A stretch of DNA of 64,000 nucleotides from Pseudomonadota bacterium (GCA_003242685.1 QGVD01000001.1:1-64000); one strand, 5' to 3'; shown: positions 26,248 to 35,221, counted from the stretch's first letter. Notes: a model not told the origin generated them from the letters alone. Program-made: numbers and translations.

Positions 26248-26832
26248 TTACGAGACGCTCTGCGGCGGGAAGTCGGCGAGAATCCGGCGCACGGCTTCTT
26301 CGATGAGCGCCGCGGCCTGCTCTGCGTCGCTCTCGCGGACACGGCGCGTGGCCCAGCCGTGCCAGACCGGCTGGCGCGATTTGCCGTCGAAGATGTCGAT
26401 GGCGAGCGTGCCTTCCGTGTACGTATCGACGTCGACGTCGGAGCCGAAATACGGTCCACCCCAGCGCCAGCGGCCGCGATAAGGCACGGGATAGGAGTCG
26501 GCGTCGATGCGATCCCGGGCGCCGACCGTATAGGCGACGACGAAATCCGCCGCCGCGCGATCGTGCGTGAGCTCGAAGCCCTTCGCACGAAGCTCCTTTT
26601 CGATCGCCTCGACGATGCGCCTCCGGTTGAGAGGACTCACTCGGACATCACTTCCGCTGGGCGCGACCATGGGATCGTCGTCGATCCACGCGAACGTCCG
26701 ATAACCCGAGAAGTCGTGCGACCGGTCGAAATCGGAACGCGCGCGGATCGTCGTGGCGCAGGCGCCCGCCAGCGAGAGCAGGAACATGCAGATCGCCAGG
26801 CCGACGTTCGATCCGGAGAGACTTCGCTTCAT
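26248..26832 (-). CDS. DUF4136 family lipoprotein
   Basis: This 194-residue protein starts with a lipoprotein signal peptide; the lipobox LAGAC places the acylated cysteine near residue 25. The mature part has the DUF4136 pattern: FDRSHDFSGYRTFAWIDD near the start, IVEAIEKELRAKGFELT, and the end LAIDIFDGKSRQPVWHGWA followed by an Ala/Glu-rich helix. The function of the family is unknown; members are mostly outer-membrane or periplasmic lipoproteins. The ATG overlaps the stop of the universal-stress gene by 4 nt, so the two are co-expressed. The Asp at +2 that would retain it in the inner membrane is absent. Confidence 0.85.
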   Translation of the reverse strand: MKRSLSGSNVGLAICMFLLSLAGACATTIRARSDFDRSHDFSGYRTFAWIDDDPMVAPSGSDVRVSPLNRRRIVEAIEKELRAKGFELTHDRAAADFVVAYTVGARDRIDADSYPVPYRGRWRWGGPYFGSDVDVDTYTEGTLAIDIFDGKSRQPVWHGWATRRVRESDAEQAAALIEEAVRRILADFPPQSVS

Positions 26833-27740
26833 GTGCCCACCTGCTTCGCATCGGCGTCGGTTCCGCCTTCTGCGCGTGCGGCGAGATCCGGCGTCTTCAC
26901 GAGCACGAAATCGCAGTCGAGCGTTTCGAGCAGACGCCCGGTGAGCGTACCCACGAGCGCCGCGGGCGTCTTGCGATGCGTGAGCGCACCCATGACGAAG
27001 AGGTCGTAGCGTCCCGCGGCGAACCGCGGCAGTGTCTGTGCGGGTTCGCCCGGAATCACGTGCACCTGATCGGGCCGCACGCCCGCCTGCCGCGCATGCC
27101 GCTCGAGCCTCGAGCGGCACGTCTCGATGTGCCGCTCTGCCGCATCGCCGGTCTGCTCACCGCAGCCGAAGAGAATCTCGAGCGTCCCGCCGCAACCCGA
27201 TGCGAATGACTTCGCCGTGCGCAGGACCTCGCGAACCACGGCCGGACTCTCCTCGCCGGAGATGTCCACCGCAGCACCGATGCGCGGCGGAACCCGCCAC
27301 GTCCGGCCGCGCGTCAGCATGAGCGGAACGGGGCACGCGCGCACCAGATCCCAGTCGGTGATGTGCGGGGCGCCTCCTGCGCCCTCGGGGTCGACGCCTC
27401 TCAGAACGAGATCCGGATGACTGTTCTGCACCTTTCCGACGATTCCTTCGTACAGCGGACTTTCGCAGACCGCGTCGACGGTGACGTCCCGCACCGTGGA
27501 GCCGAGCGGTTTCCTGAGCGCCTCGAGAAAACGGCGCGCGTCCGCGATGCAGCTCCTCTTCGCCTCTTCCGCGGCCTGCTCGACGTACTCGCGCTTGAGC
27601 GCATAGGCGCGCTCCGCATCGCACAGGAAGAGCTCCAGCCGTGAGTCGAAGCGACGCGCCAGATCGGCCGCCTTCGCCACCGTCCGCTGCGCCATCGAGT
27701 TGCGATCGACGACGACGAGTATGGAATCGATGCGCTCCAT
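26829..27740 (-). CDS. Tandem-domain universal stress protein, copy 2
   Basis: This 303-residue protein is a paralogue of the one at 6501-7406. Both start with a SILVV(V/I)DR strand, share LELF.CDAE and VCESP.Y.GI..KV, and end in GTLTGRLLETLDCDFVLVK. The C-terminal ATP-type loop is MGALTHRKTPAALVGTLTG. I use the ATG at 27740 (MERIDSILVVVDR), matching the paralogue; the frame reaches 27758. Its stop overlaps the DUF4136 lipoprotein start, a pairing of a cytoplasmic stress protein with an exported lipoprotein that has no obvious explanation. Confidence 0.9.
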   Translation of the reverse strand: MERIDSILVVVDRNSMAQRTVAKAADLARRFDSRLELFLCDAERAYALKREYVEQAAEEAKRSCIADARRFLEALRKPLGSTVRDVTVDAVCESPLYEGIVGKVQNSHPDLVLRGVDPEGAGGAPHITDWDLVRACPVPLMLTRGRTWRVPPRIGAAVDISGEESPAVVREVLRTAKSFASGCGGTLEILFGCGEQTGDAAERHIETCRSRLERHARQAGVRPDQVHVIPGEPAQTLPRFAAGRYDLFVMGALTHRKTPAALVGTLTGRLLETLDCDFVLVKTPDLAARAEGGTDADAKQVGT

Positions 27741-27773
27741 GCACCGCCTCCGCAGCAAGTTGTGTTCCGTATG

Positions 27774-27812
27774 CCCTGACGCGATGCGCGTGCGATCCGC
27801 GACGCGTCAGGG
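27774..27812 (-). terminator. Hairpin between a cytochrome gene and the stress-protein gene
   Basis: CCCTGACGCG (27774-27783) pairs perfectly with CGCGTCAGGG (27803-27812), with a 19-base intervening segment, just downstream of the cytochrome stop on the minus strand. A further GTGTCAGGG lies beside it. No T-run follows, so this could instead be an operator or a weak terminator before the stress-protein gene. Confidence 0.35.
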
Positions 27813-27824
27813 TCCCGTACCGTG

Positions 27825-28517
27825 TCAGGGACCCGCGATCTGCCGCGAGAGATAGTCGGCCACTCCCACGAGATCCTGCACTTCGAGCTCTCCGAGGAGA
27901 CGCACGTGCTCCTGCGGCATGTTGGGCCTGCGCCCCTGTGCCGCATCGTTCATCTGCCGCAGCAGATACTCGTAGTGCTGAGCGGCGAGCCGCGGCACGC
28001 CTTCGGCAGCGTCGCCCTGTCCCGTCGCGCCGTGACACGACTCGCAGAGGCGGAAGTACACGCTGGCGCCGTGCCGCACCTGCATCCCGTCACCCACGGT
28101 TCCCGGACCACGCCGCTGCAGACCGCTCAAGTAACCTGCGATGTCCGCAATGTCCTGTGCCGTCTGCAGGCGGTGTCTGTCGGCATTGGCTGCCATGCGG
28201 ACGTCCGTCCGCTCGCCGTGGCGATAGTCGACGAGCTGCCGCGCGAGGACGGAGAAGTGCTGACCGGCAAGCGCAGGCACGAGGCCATCCTGATTTCCAC
28301 TCCCCTCCGGACCGTGGCAGCCGGCGCAGGGCGCATAGAGCTCCTCTCCGCGTACGACATCCGGGGTGCTCTGCAGTATCTCGGCGAGCTCGCGCGCGGC
28401 AGGCGTCGCGGCTGCCGCGACGAGCGGCATCACAAGGGGCAGCCAGCTGGGGAATGCGCGCCGGGCGCAGGCTGCCACGCGAGCGGAAACGGACGGTGCG
28501 TTCGATCTGCGCTTCAT
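27825..28517 (-). CDS. c4-like dihaem cytochrome c, copy 1
   Basis: This 230-residue protein has a signal sequence (about residues 1-38, ending PLVAAAA) and two cytochrome c domains with haem sites CAGCH and CESCH. The internal repeat is typical of cytochrome c4/c553: PALAGQHFSVLARQLVDYR in the first half, PRLAAQHYEYLLRQMNDA in the second. c4-type cytochromes carry electrons in the periplasm and can donate to cbb3 oxidases. The ATG at 28517 is chosen because it opens the signal peptide; the frame is open far upstream as shadow. It is closely similar to the protein at 31610. Confidence 0.9.
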   Translation of the reverse strand: MKRRSNAPSVSARVAACARRAFPSWLPLVMPLVAAAATPAARELAEILQSTPDVVRGEELYAPCAGCHGPEGSGNQDGLVPALAGQHFSVLARQLVDYRHGERTDVRMAANADRHRLQTAQDIADIAGYLSGLQRRGPGTVGDGMQVRHGASVYFRLCESCHGATGQGDAAEGVPRLAAQHYEYLLRQMNDAAQGRRPNMPQEHVRLLGELEVQDLVGVADYLSRQIAGP

Positions 28518-28795
28518 GGCGGATCGATCCGGCGAGGCGTCCTCCGGCGCCGATCCCTGACGGATCGACGCCATGCTAGGCTCGCGAAGGACGCTCCGGC
28601 AAGCGACGCGGCTGCGATTGCGTGGAGGCACGAGCATCCGATTCCCTGCGCGAATGGCGTCCGGCACGCCGGTCGGTACGCGCTGTGCGTGGCAGGTGCG
28701 GTGGTGGCCGCCGTGGCTGGTGACACGCTGAGCGGGCCCCTCGCCGCGCTCGCGGTCGCGGTGCTGCTGCAGTCCGGTGCGGAATCCGGGCGACG
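28518..28795. other. Spacer upstream of the flippase remnant
   Basis: This stretch lies between the start of cytochrome copy 1 (minus strand) and the flippase remnant (plus strand). It should hold the cytochrome promoter. On the plus strand a short hydrophobic reading (AALAVAVLLQ near 28750) lies in a different frame from the remnant and may be another decayed piece of the same gene. I see no intact gene, RNA or repeat here. Confidence 0.4.
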
Positions 28796-29089
28796 CTGTG
28801 GTGTCTGCTGCTCGCCTTCGGTACGGCAATCGGTCTGCGGGACGTCTTCACGAGCTGCATGTTCTCCGCGCTCTTCCGCACCATCAGCGTGAGCCCGGGC
28901 GGGCTCGGCACCTTCGAAGCGGCTTCGGTCATCATCCTGCGCGGCGCGGGCGTTCCGATCCAGATCGCACTTTCCGCAACGGTCGCGTTCCGGGGGCTGA
29001 GCTTCTGGCTGCCGATGCTGCCCGGGCTGTGGTGCGCCCGTCGCGTGACGCGCGGCCGGGGACCTTTCGGCCGCAGGACGTCCGCATGA
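28796..29089 (+). pseudogene. C-terminal remnant of a YbhN/lysyl-PG-synthase-type flippase domain
   Basis: Reading from about 28796 gives LWCLLLAFGTAIGLRDVF and then, from the ATG at 28859, FRTISVSPGGLGTFEAAS and FRGLSFWLPMLPGLWCARR. This matches the conserved end of the LPG-synthase TM/UPF0104 (YbhN) family, in which PGGLGTFE precedes the last two helices. A full member has about 300 residues; here only the last 90 or so remain, and the upstream part is out of frame or absent. In Escherichia coli ybhN lies next to clsB, and a ClsB-like gene is adjacent here (convergent). A recent truncation or frameshift decay is likely. A sequencing error is possible, but would not explain the missing N-terminal helices. 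Confidence 0.55.
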
Positions 29090-29110
29090 GGAAACCGGCG
29101 GCGGGCGGGA

Positions 29111-30262
29111 TCAGGGATGACGCGGCCGTCGCCAGCGCTGCAGCACGCGATCGATGGCGCCCGCGATGCGCTCGCGCAGCCGTTCGATGCGGCCTCGCCG
29201 GTGCCACGTGCGCGGATCGAGCTCCTCGGCCTCGCGGCAGTCGCGCTCGAATGCGTGAGCCGCCAGATTCGCGAACGGGCGGTGCTCGATCTCCTGATTC
29301 GCCTCGAGGTTCCACTCGAAACCCCAGCGGTCGAGATTGCTCGAGCCGATCGACACCCAGTCGTCGCAGATGACCATCTTTCCGTGCAGCACGCGCGGCT
29401 GGTACTCGAAGATGCGCACCCCGTTGCGCAGGAGCTTCCCGTAGAACCGCCGCGCCGCGCGACGCACGGCCGGATGATCCGTACGCGGCCCGGGCACGAG
29501 CACCCTCACGTCGACGCCGCGGTAAGCCGCACGGCGCAGGAGCTTGCGGAAGCGGCGCGACGGCACGAAGTACGCGCTCATCACCCAGGCGCGTTCGCGC
29601 GCCGTGCGCAGGCGATGGGCCACGCTGTCGGCGAGCGGTGAGCGGTGCCAGCCGTCACTGAGCACGACGCGTCCGGCAGCACCGTCGGGAAACGCGCGCG
29701 CAGAGCGCTGCGGCCAGTCGGGCCGCCCGCCGGCACGCCGCCACACGTCGTCGAACGCACGCTGCCAGTCCTCGACGACCGGACCCTCGATCTCGACCAT
29801 GAGCTCGCGCCACGTCTCGTCCGGCTGACCGTCGCGGTGGAAGTCGTCGGTGAGTCCCGCGCCGCCGACGAACGCCACCTGGCCGTCGACGAGCAGGAGC
29901 TTGCGGTGATCGCGCATCAGGTTCCTGAGGCGCTTGCCGAGTCCGAGCGCGTTGTAGAAGCGAAGCTCGACACCGGATTCGGTGAGACGTGCACGATCGG
30001 CGGCGCGAAGCCCGAGCGAACCGAAGCCGTCGAGCACGACCGCCACGCGCACGCCGCGTGACGCCGCGCGCGAGAGCGCATCGACGAAGCGATCCGCGAC
30101 GCTGCCCGATTCCACGAGGTACATCTCGAGCAGGACGTACTCGCGCGCCGCGTCGATCGCCTCGAGCATGCGCGGAAAGAAGCGCTCTCCGTCCTCGAGC
30201 AGGCGGAAGCGGTTACCGTAGCGCCAGGGTGGCTGTCGGGAGCGGTGGATGGACACGCGCAC
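29111..30262 (-). CDS. clsB: Cardiolipin synthase B-like phospholipase D family protein
   Basis: This 383-residue protein has two HKD catalytic motifs: HRKLLLVD (His119, Lys121, Asp126) and HGKMVICD (His293, Lys295, Asp300), the latter followed by SIGSSNLDRWGFEWNLEANQEI. Length and spacing match ClsB/YbhO, which makes cardiolipin from phosphatidylglycerol, and it lacks the N-terminal membrane segments of ClsA. The start appears to be GTG at 30262. It is convergent with the flippase remnant and 17 bases downstream of the MgtC/DUF4010 gene on the same strand. Action is at the inner membrane. Confidence 0.85.
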   Translation of the reverse strand: MRVSIHRSRQPPWRYGNRFRLLEDGERFFPRMLEAIDAAREYVLLEMYLVESGSVADRFVDALSRAASRGVRVAVVLDGFGSLGLRAADRARLTESGVELRFYNALGLGKRLRNLMRDHRKLLLVDGQVAFVGGAGLTDDFHRDGQPDETWRELMVEIEGPVVEDWQRAFDDVWRRAGGRPDWPQRSARAFPDGAAGRVVLSDGWHRSPLADSVAHRLRTARERAWVMSAYFVPSRRFRKLLRRAAYRGVDVRVLVPGPRTDHPAVRRAARRFYGKLLRNGVRIFEYQPRVLHGKMVICDDWVSIGSSNLDRWGFEWNLEANQEIEHRPFANLAAHAFERDCREAEELDPRTWHRRGRIERLRERIAGAIDRVLQRWRRPRHP

Positions 30263-30279
30263 TGACGAGCACCCTCATG

Positions 30280-31542
30280 TCATGCACCCGGTGTGAGCCA
30301 TGCTCCCGCGGCGAAGGCGAGCAGCATGAGCGCAAGCCCGGGCCAAAGCGCCCGCGCGTAGTTCCAGCCGCCGGTCGCGAGCGCGAGCAGCGCCTTCGTG
30401 AGCGTGTTCGTCGTGAAGGCGAGCAGCACCGCAAGGAGCGCAGCCGGCTCGGAGATACTGCCCGCGGTCAGGAGACCCGCGGCGGAGGCGCTCGCGGAGT
30501 GAGTATCGGCGAATCCGGCGAGCGCGATGCCGGAAACGGCACCGCGCGTTCCATAGCGGTCGGCCAGAAAGGCCGCGAGCAGCAGCACGACCGTCACCAT
30601 GAGCGCGAACGCGAGCGCATGTTTGGGCTCGAACGCACGCCCGGGCAGCGCTTCGACTTCCTGCGACTTCACGGCGGCGAGCCAGGTGAAGAGCGCGCCG
30701 TAGGCGATCGCGACGAGACCTGCCATCACCAACGCGGGCGTGAGAAGACCGAGCAGCCGGGGATTCGCGATCGAGAGCACCAGCGCGAGCTGCAGCACCG
30801 TGGCGACCGAGGAAAGCGTGGCGCCCGCGATGGCCGCACGCAGCAGCGTGGCGTCGCGTCGGGCGCGGCCGCCGAGCGCGCCGATCGTCGCACTGCTCGA
30901 GACGAATCCGCCGAAGAATCCGGCGACGGCGAAGCCCGCGGCAGCTCCCAGTGTACGCAGCGCCACGTAACCGGCGGCGTTGATGAGCAGCACCACGACC
31001 GTCAGCCGCCACACGACCTGCGGATTGACGACACCGTAGGGATCGATCGCGCGGTCGGGAAGGAGCGGCAGCACGATGAGGGCCGCGGCCGCGAGCAGAA
31101 TGCCGTCGAGCACCTCGCGATCCGACAGCCGCCTCCTCACGACGTCGTGGATCCAGGAACGCGAGGCGAGCAGCAGCGCGACGAGCACGCCGAGCCCGGC
31201 GGCGAGCTGCGGCTGCTTCGTGGCGAGCACGCCGATCGCGAACGTGAGAACGAGCGCCACCTCCGTCGTGAGCCCCGGATCCTGGACGCTCACACGCACG
31301 TACGCGGCAGTCGCGAGCAGCGCGACGGCGGCCGCCAGCACGGCGAGCAGCGGCACGGAAGCGATCGTGCCTGCCGTGGCGCCGAGCACGGCGACGAGCG
31401 CGAACGTGCGTACGCCGGCCGGCGTGTGCGGCGCGCTCGCCCCGGCGCTGCGCTCGCGCTCGACGCCGATGAGGAGCCCGACGCCCAGCGCGACGATGAA
31501 ACCGCCGAGCGGCCCTTCGAGCAGATCCCCCCCGATCTCCAT
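30280..31542 (-). CDS. MgtC/SapB plus DUF4010 membrane protein
   Basis: This 420-residue protein has about 12 predicted membrane segments. The N-terminal part (LGGFIVALGVGLLIGVERER) is the MgtC/SapB motif, and the rest is a DUF4010 domain with GFFGGFVSSSATIGAL and GIALAGFADTHSASASAAGL. The family is widespread, inner-membrane and of uncertain transport function, with metal-ion or magnesium stress often proposed. It starts with ATG at 31542. The last segments (FTTNTLTKALLALATGGW) are also family-typical. It is probably co-transcribed with clsB. Confidence 0.88.
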   Translation of the reverse strand: MEIGGDLLEGPLGGFIVALGVGLLIGVERERSAGASAPHTPAGVRTFALVAVLGATAGTIASVPLLAVLAAAVALLATAAYVRVSVQDPGLTTEVALVLTFAIGVLATKQPQLAAGLGVLVALLLASRSWIHDVVRRRLSDREVLDGILLAAAALIVLPLLPDRAIDPYGVVNPQVVWRLTVVVLLINAAGYVALRTLGAAAGFAVAGFFGGFVSSSATIGALGGRARRDATLLRAAIAGATLSSVATVLQLALVLSIANPRLLGLLTPALVMAGLVAIAYGALFTWLAAVKSQEVEALPGRAFEPKHALAFALMVTVVLLLAAFLADRYGTRGAVSGIALAGFADTHSASASAAGLLTAGSISEPAALLAVLLAFTTNTLTKALLALATGGWNYARALWPGLALMLLAFAAGAWLTPGA

Positions 31543-31609
31543 TGCCCGTCAGGAGCTCACAGGACGAGGGATTCAGGATTCGCGGCCGACATGCCGGTTG
31601 AGTCTCCGT

Positions 31610-32317
31610 TCACCGCCTGCCCTCCGCGGCGGCGATCGTCGCGTCGCGCGCCGTCGCAGGCACGAGCCGCGAAAGGTAGTCGGAAACCCCGGCCAGATCG
31701 GCGAGCTCCAGATCCTCGAGCAGCCGCACGTGCCGGCGGCCCATGTTCGGCCGGCGCCCTTCGACGGCATCGTGCAGCTGACGCAGCAGGTATTCGTAGT
31801 ACTGACCGGCGAGCTGCGGCACGAACTGCTGCGGATCGCCCTCGCCGACCGGTCCGTGGCACGACTCACACAGACGGAAGTACACCTTCGCGCCGTGCGC
31901 GAGGTACTCGCCCGTTCCGATGCCGACCTGCCATCCTCGCGGCAGACCGCTCGCGTACTTCGCCACGTCGGCGATCGCCTGCGGGCTCGTGAGGTGATGC
32001 TCGTCGGCGAAGTGCTCCATGCGCACGTCCCAGCGCCGCTTGTGCCGGTAGTCGACGAGCTGCTTCACGAGCACCCGGAAGTGCTGACCGGCAATCACCG
32101 GCACGGCGCCGCTGCGGGCGCCGTTGCCGTCGGCGCCATGGCACACGGCGCAGTTCGCGAAGAGCTGCGCGCCACGTGAGGCATCGGGTGTCGCGCGCAG
32201 GGCCGCACGCAGCTCCTGAGCCGCGCTCGCCTCGGCAGCCGCTGCGGGCACAGGCAGCGTCACGACCGCAGCGAGCATCACGAGCAGTGATCCGATCCGC
32301 ATCCCCTTCGACTCCAT
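31610..32317 (-). CDS. c4-like dihaem cytochrome c, copy 2
   Basis: This 235-residue protein has a signal peptide (MRIGSLLVMLAAVVTLPVPAAAA) and two haem sites, CAVCH and CESCH. It resembles copy 1 at 27825 throughout, for example YFRLCESCHG, EYLLRQ and GRRPNM followed by HVRLL. The ATG at 32317 or the one at 32302 could be used; both leave the signal intact. It lies 67 bases upstream of the MgtC/DUF4010 gene. It probably serves periplasmic electron transfer, possibly to CcoP. Confidence 0.9.
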   Translation of the reverse strand: MESKGMRIGSLLVMLAAVVTLPVPAAAAEASAAQELRAALRATPDASRGAQLFANCAVCHGADGNGARSGAVPVIAGQHFRVLVKQLVDYRHKRRWDVRMEHFADEHHLTSPQAIADVAKYASGLPRGWQVGIGTGEYLAHGAKVYFRLCESCHGPVGEGDPQQFVPQLAGQYYEYLLRQLHDAVEGRRPNMGRRHVRLLEDLELADLAGVSDYLSRLVPATARDATIAAAEGRR

Positions 32318-32496
32318 GGCGGCGGTCCGACGGCCGCCCGCGCGGCATTCTGCCCCGCCGGGCGGCGACTGGCCACAAAGCGGAACGAACGCCTCGAGGC
32401 GGCCATGTGAACCGTCGTACCGCCCGTGCGCGTCGCCGCTTCCAGCACACGCACGATTCACAGCAGCTGTGAGCCTGTCATAAGGTTGCAGTCGTC

Positions 32497-33264
32497 ATGG
32501 AGGACTTCGTACGGCCAGGCTCCATCGTGAGACGCATCTGGAGCGACGCGGACTGCGTGCTGTTCGTCTTCGCGGGCTCGGCTGCCGAGTTCGCATTGAG
32601 CCGCGCGGTCGACTGGCTCTTCGTCACGGGCCGGCTGCCGAGCGATCCCATCGGCCGCTTCTTCTCGACGGCCGCGTACGCTCAGCGCATCGTGCTCGGC
32701 GACGCGACAGAAGCCGGGTGCGCCATCGACGAGATACGCCGGGCGCACCAGGCAGTCGAGCGCCTGCGGGGCGAGCGGATTCCCGACTGGGCGCATCGCG
32801 ACGTGCTGTACATGCTCGTCGATTACTCCGCGCGCGCGTTCGAGCGGCTGCACCGACCGCTCCGGCCAGTCGAACGCGAGGGGATGTACGCGACGTTCCG
32901 CCGCTTCGGCGAAGCGCTCGAGATTCCCGGACTGCCGGCCGACTACGAGGCGTGGGAGCAGGACCGGTCCCGGAGCCTGGAACGGCATCTCGAATACAGC
33001 CCTCTCACGCGGCGCCTGTATGCCGCGTACCGCCGCCAGCTCGGTACCTGGCGTTATCTCCTGCTCCTGCAGCTCCAGGCCGCCATCGTGCCCGAGCACG
33101 TGAGCCGGTTGCTCGGTCTGGCGCCGGCCGCTCTCGCCGCCCCGCTCCTTCCGGTCTACGCGGGACTGCGCCGCACGCCTGCACGCACCCTCGTCCATCG
33201 GGCGCTCATACCGCCCGAGCATCTCGCGGCCGTTTCCCGTCTCGACCGACCGGCCGCGGGCTGA
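32497..33264 (+). CDS. MpaB-like oxygenase family protein (DUF2236)
   Basis: This 255-residue protein has the DUF2236/latex-clearing/MpaB-type pattern: a start SIVRRIWSDADCVLFVFAG in which the usual glycine/alanine-rich helix holds, then DPIGRFFSTAAYAQRIVLGD, DWAHRDVLYMLVDYS and, near the end, RTPARTLVHRALIPP. Several members bind haem b and oxidise organic substrates; no haem histidine can be assigned here with certainty. The ATG at 32497 lies 180 bases upstream of and divergent from cytochrome copy 2. The substrate is unknown. Confidence 0.75.
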   Translation: MEDFVRPGSIVRRIWSDADCVLFVFAGSAAEFALSRAVDWLFVTGRLPSDPIGRFFSTAAYAQRIVLGDATEAGCAIDEIRRAHQAVERLRGERIPDWAHRDVLYMLVDYSARAFERLHRPLRPVEREGMYATFRRFGEALEIPGLPADYEAWEQDRSRSLERHLEYSPLTRRLYAAYRRQLGTWRYLLLLQLQAAIVPEHVSRLLGLAPAALAAPLLPVYAGLRRTPARTLVHRALIPPEHLAAVSRLDRPAAG

Positions 33265-33317
33265 TAGCCTGCGCGCCCCTGAACGTCCGCGCTCGATTCT
33301 GACGGGGGGAGGCGCCG

Positions 33318-34520
33318 ATGCCCTGGAAACGCCGCGAGTTCCGCGGTCTCACGTTCGCTCGTGCACTGAACGTCGCCGACATGCGCGAGCTTGCGAGGCG
33401 GCGCCTTCCGGGTTTCGTGTTCGAGTACATCGAAGGCGGCGCGGAGGACGAGCACACCCTGCGCGGGAACCGGCGCGCATTCGAGGCGCTGCGCTTCGTG
33501 CCGAACACGCTCGTCGACACGACCGGAAGACATCAGCGTATTCAGCTCTTCGGCCGCGAATCGCCCTCGCCGCTCATCATCGCACCGACGGGCATGAACG
33601 GCATGGTGTGCCCTCGCGCGGACGTCCTCCTCGCACGCGCGGCAGCGAGCGCCGGCATTCCCTTCTGCCTCAGCACCGTCTCGACGACGCGGCTCGAGGA
33701 AGTTGCGCAGGAAGCCGGCGGGCGGCTGTGGATGCAGCTCTACGTGATGCGCAATCGCAAGGTCGCCGAGGACATCGTGACCCGTGCACATCGCGCGGGT
33801 TACGAAGCGCTCGTGTTCACGACCGACGCGAACGTGTTCGGCATGCGCGAATGGGACCGGCGCAGTTATCGAGCGCCCGGCAGGCCGACGCTGCGGACGA
33901 TGCTCGACATCCTGCGTCATCCACGATGGATGTATCAGGTAATCCTGCGCCACGGCGTGCCGCGCTTCGTGAACTTCGAATCCTTTCTCCCGCCCGGTGC
34001 GGGCAGCGCCGTGGGCGGCAGCACGGTGATTCCCACCCTCTTCGCCCCCGAGATCACCTGGAACGACATCGCCTGGCTGCGCGGCATGTGGGATCGTCCG
34101 CTGCTCGTGAAGGGGGTGCTGAGCGCAGCGGACGCCGTACGTGCAGCCGAAGTCGGCTGTGACGGCATCGTGCTCTCGAACCACGGGGGCCGTCAGCTCG
34201 ACTGCTGCGTCTCGCCGATGGACGTGCTTCCCGAAGTCGTGGCGGCTGTCGGCGGGCGGCTCACCATCATCGTCGACAGCGGCTTCCGGCGCGGCACCGA
34301 CGTGGTCAAGGCGCTTGCGCTGGGTGCCGATGCCGTGATGATCGGACGCGCCACGCTCTACGGGCTCGCGGCAGCCGGTGAGCGCGGCGCGAGGCGTACG
34401 CTCGAGATGCTGATGGGCGAGATCGACCGCACGCTCGGCCACCTCGGCTGCCGCTCGGTCGCCGACCTCGGGCCGCATCTGCTGCGGCGGGTCCCGGTCC
34501 CTGCGGAGGAGTCACGATGA
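33318..34520 (+). CDS. FMN-dependent alpha-hydroxy-acid dehydrogenase/oxidase
   Basis: This 400-residue enzyme has the LldD/glycolate-oxidase family pattern. Its start LNVADMRELARRRLPGFVFEYIEGGAEDE is typical, as are the FMN-site run APTGMNGM and the active-site motif SNHGGRQLD, in which His289 and Arg292 are the catalytic base and substrate-binding arginine. Next comes IVDSGFRRGTDVVKALALGA, then MIGRATLYGLAAAG. It oxidises a 2-hydroxy acid (lactate, mandelate or a related acid). The ATG follows GGGGGGAGG. The stop overlaps the GST start by 4 nt. Confidence 0.92.
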   Translation: MPWKRREFRGLTFARALNVADMRELARRRLPGFVFEYIEGGAEDEHTLRGNRRAFEALRFVPNTLVDTTGRHQRIQLFGRESPSPLIIAPTGMNGMVCPRADVLLARAAASAGIPFCLSTVSTTRLEEVAQEAGGRLWMQLYVMRNRKVAEDIVTRAHRAGYEALVFTTDANVFGMREWDRRSYRAPGRPTLRTMLDILRHPRWMYQVILRHGVPRFVNFESFLPPGAGSAVGGSTVIPTLFAPEITWNDIAWLRGMWDRPLLVKGVLSAADAVRAAEVGCDGIVLSNHGGRQLDCCVSPMDVLPEVVAAVGGRLTIIVDSGFRRGTDVVKALALGADAVMIGRATLYGLAAAGERGARRTLEMLMGEIDRTLGHLGCRSVADLGPHLLRRVPVPAEESR

Positions 34521-35221
34521 TCGACGTCTATTTCTGGCCGACGGGCAACGGCAGGAAGATCACCATCATGCTCGAGGAGTGCGGCCTCGCCTACAGGGTC
34601 GTGCCCGTGAACATCTTCAAGGGCGATCAGTTCAGGCCGGAGTACGAAGCCATCAACCCGAACAACAAGATGCCCGCGATCGTGGACCACGACGTCGAAG
34701 GCGAACCGATCGTCGTCTTCGAGTCGGGCGCGATCCTGCAGTACCTCGCCGAGAAGACCGGCAAGCTCCTGCCCCGCGACACGCGCGGCAAATACCGGGT
34801 GCTGCAGTGGGTCTACTGGCAGGTCGCCGGGCTCGGACCGATGGCGGGACAGGCGCATCACTTCCTGCGCTACGCGCCGCAGAAGGTGGAGTACGCGATG
34901 CACCGCTATCGCACCGAGGTCACGCGACTCTACAAGGTGATGGACAGGCAGCTCGGCAGGTACGAGTACCTCGCCGGCGACTACTCGATCGCCGACATCG
35001 CAGCCTGGCCGTGGGTCGTGCGCTACGAGTGGCAGGGACAGGATCTCAACGACTTCCCGAACGTGAAGCGCTGGTTCGAGGCGGTAGGTTCGCGGCCCGC
35101 CGTTCAGCGCGGGGCGAGTGTCGGCAACGACTGGGCGAGCGACAGCACGGTGATGTCGGACGAGGACCGGAAGCGGCTCTTCAACCTGCGCGACGAGGAC
35201 CTCGCACCGCCCGCCCGGTGA
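34517..35221 (+). CDS. Glutathione S-transferase family protein (Ure2p/YghU-like)
   Basis: This 234-residue protein has an N-terminal thioredoxin-like domain with NGRKITIMLEECGL and PNNKMPAIVD, then FESGAILQYLAEKTG (glutathione site) and a helical C-terminal domain with DYSIADIAAWPWV. This is the YghU/Ure2p-type GST arrangement, often with disulfide-bond reductase or peroxidase activity. It is co-translated with the alpha-hydroxy-acid oxidase; coupling of an H2O2-forming oxidase with a GST would be sensible, but this is inference. Confidence 0.88.
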   Translation: MIDVYFWPTGNGRKITIMLEECGLAYRVVPVNIFKGDQFRPEYEAINPNNKMPAIVDHDVEGEPIVVFESGAILQYLAEKTGKLLPRDTRGKYRVLQWVYWQVAGLGPMAGQAHHFLRYAPQKVEYAMHRYRTEVTRLYKVMDRQLGRYEYLAGDYSIADIAAWPWVVRYEWQGQDLNDFPNVKRWFEAVGSRPAVQRGASVGNDWASDSTVMSDEDRKRLFNLRDEDLAPPAR

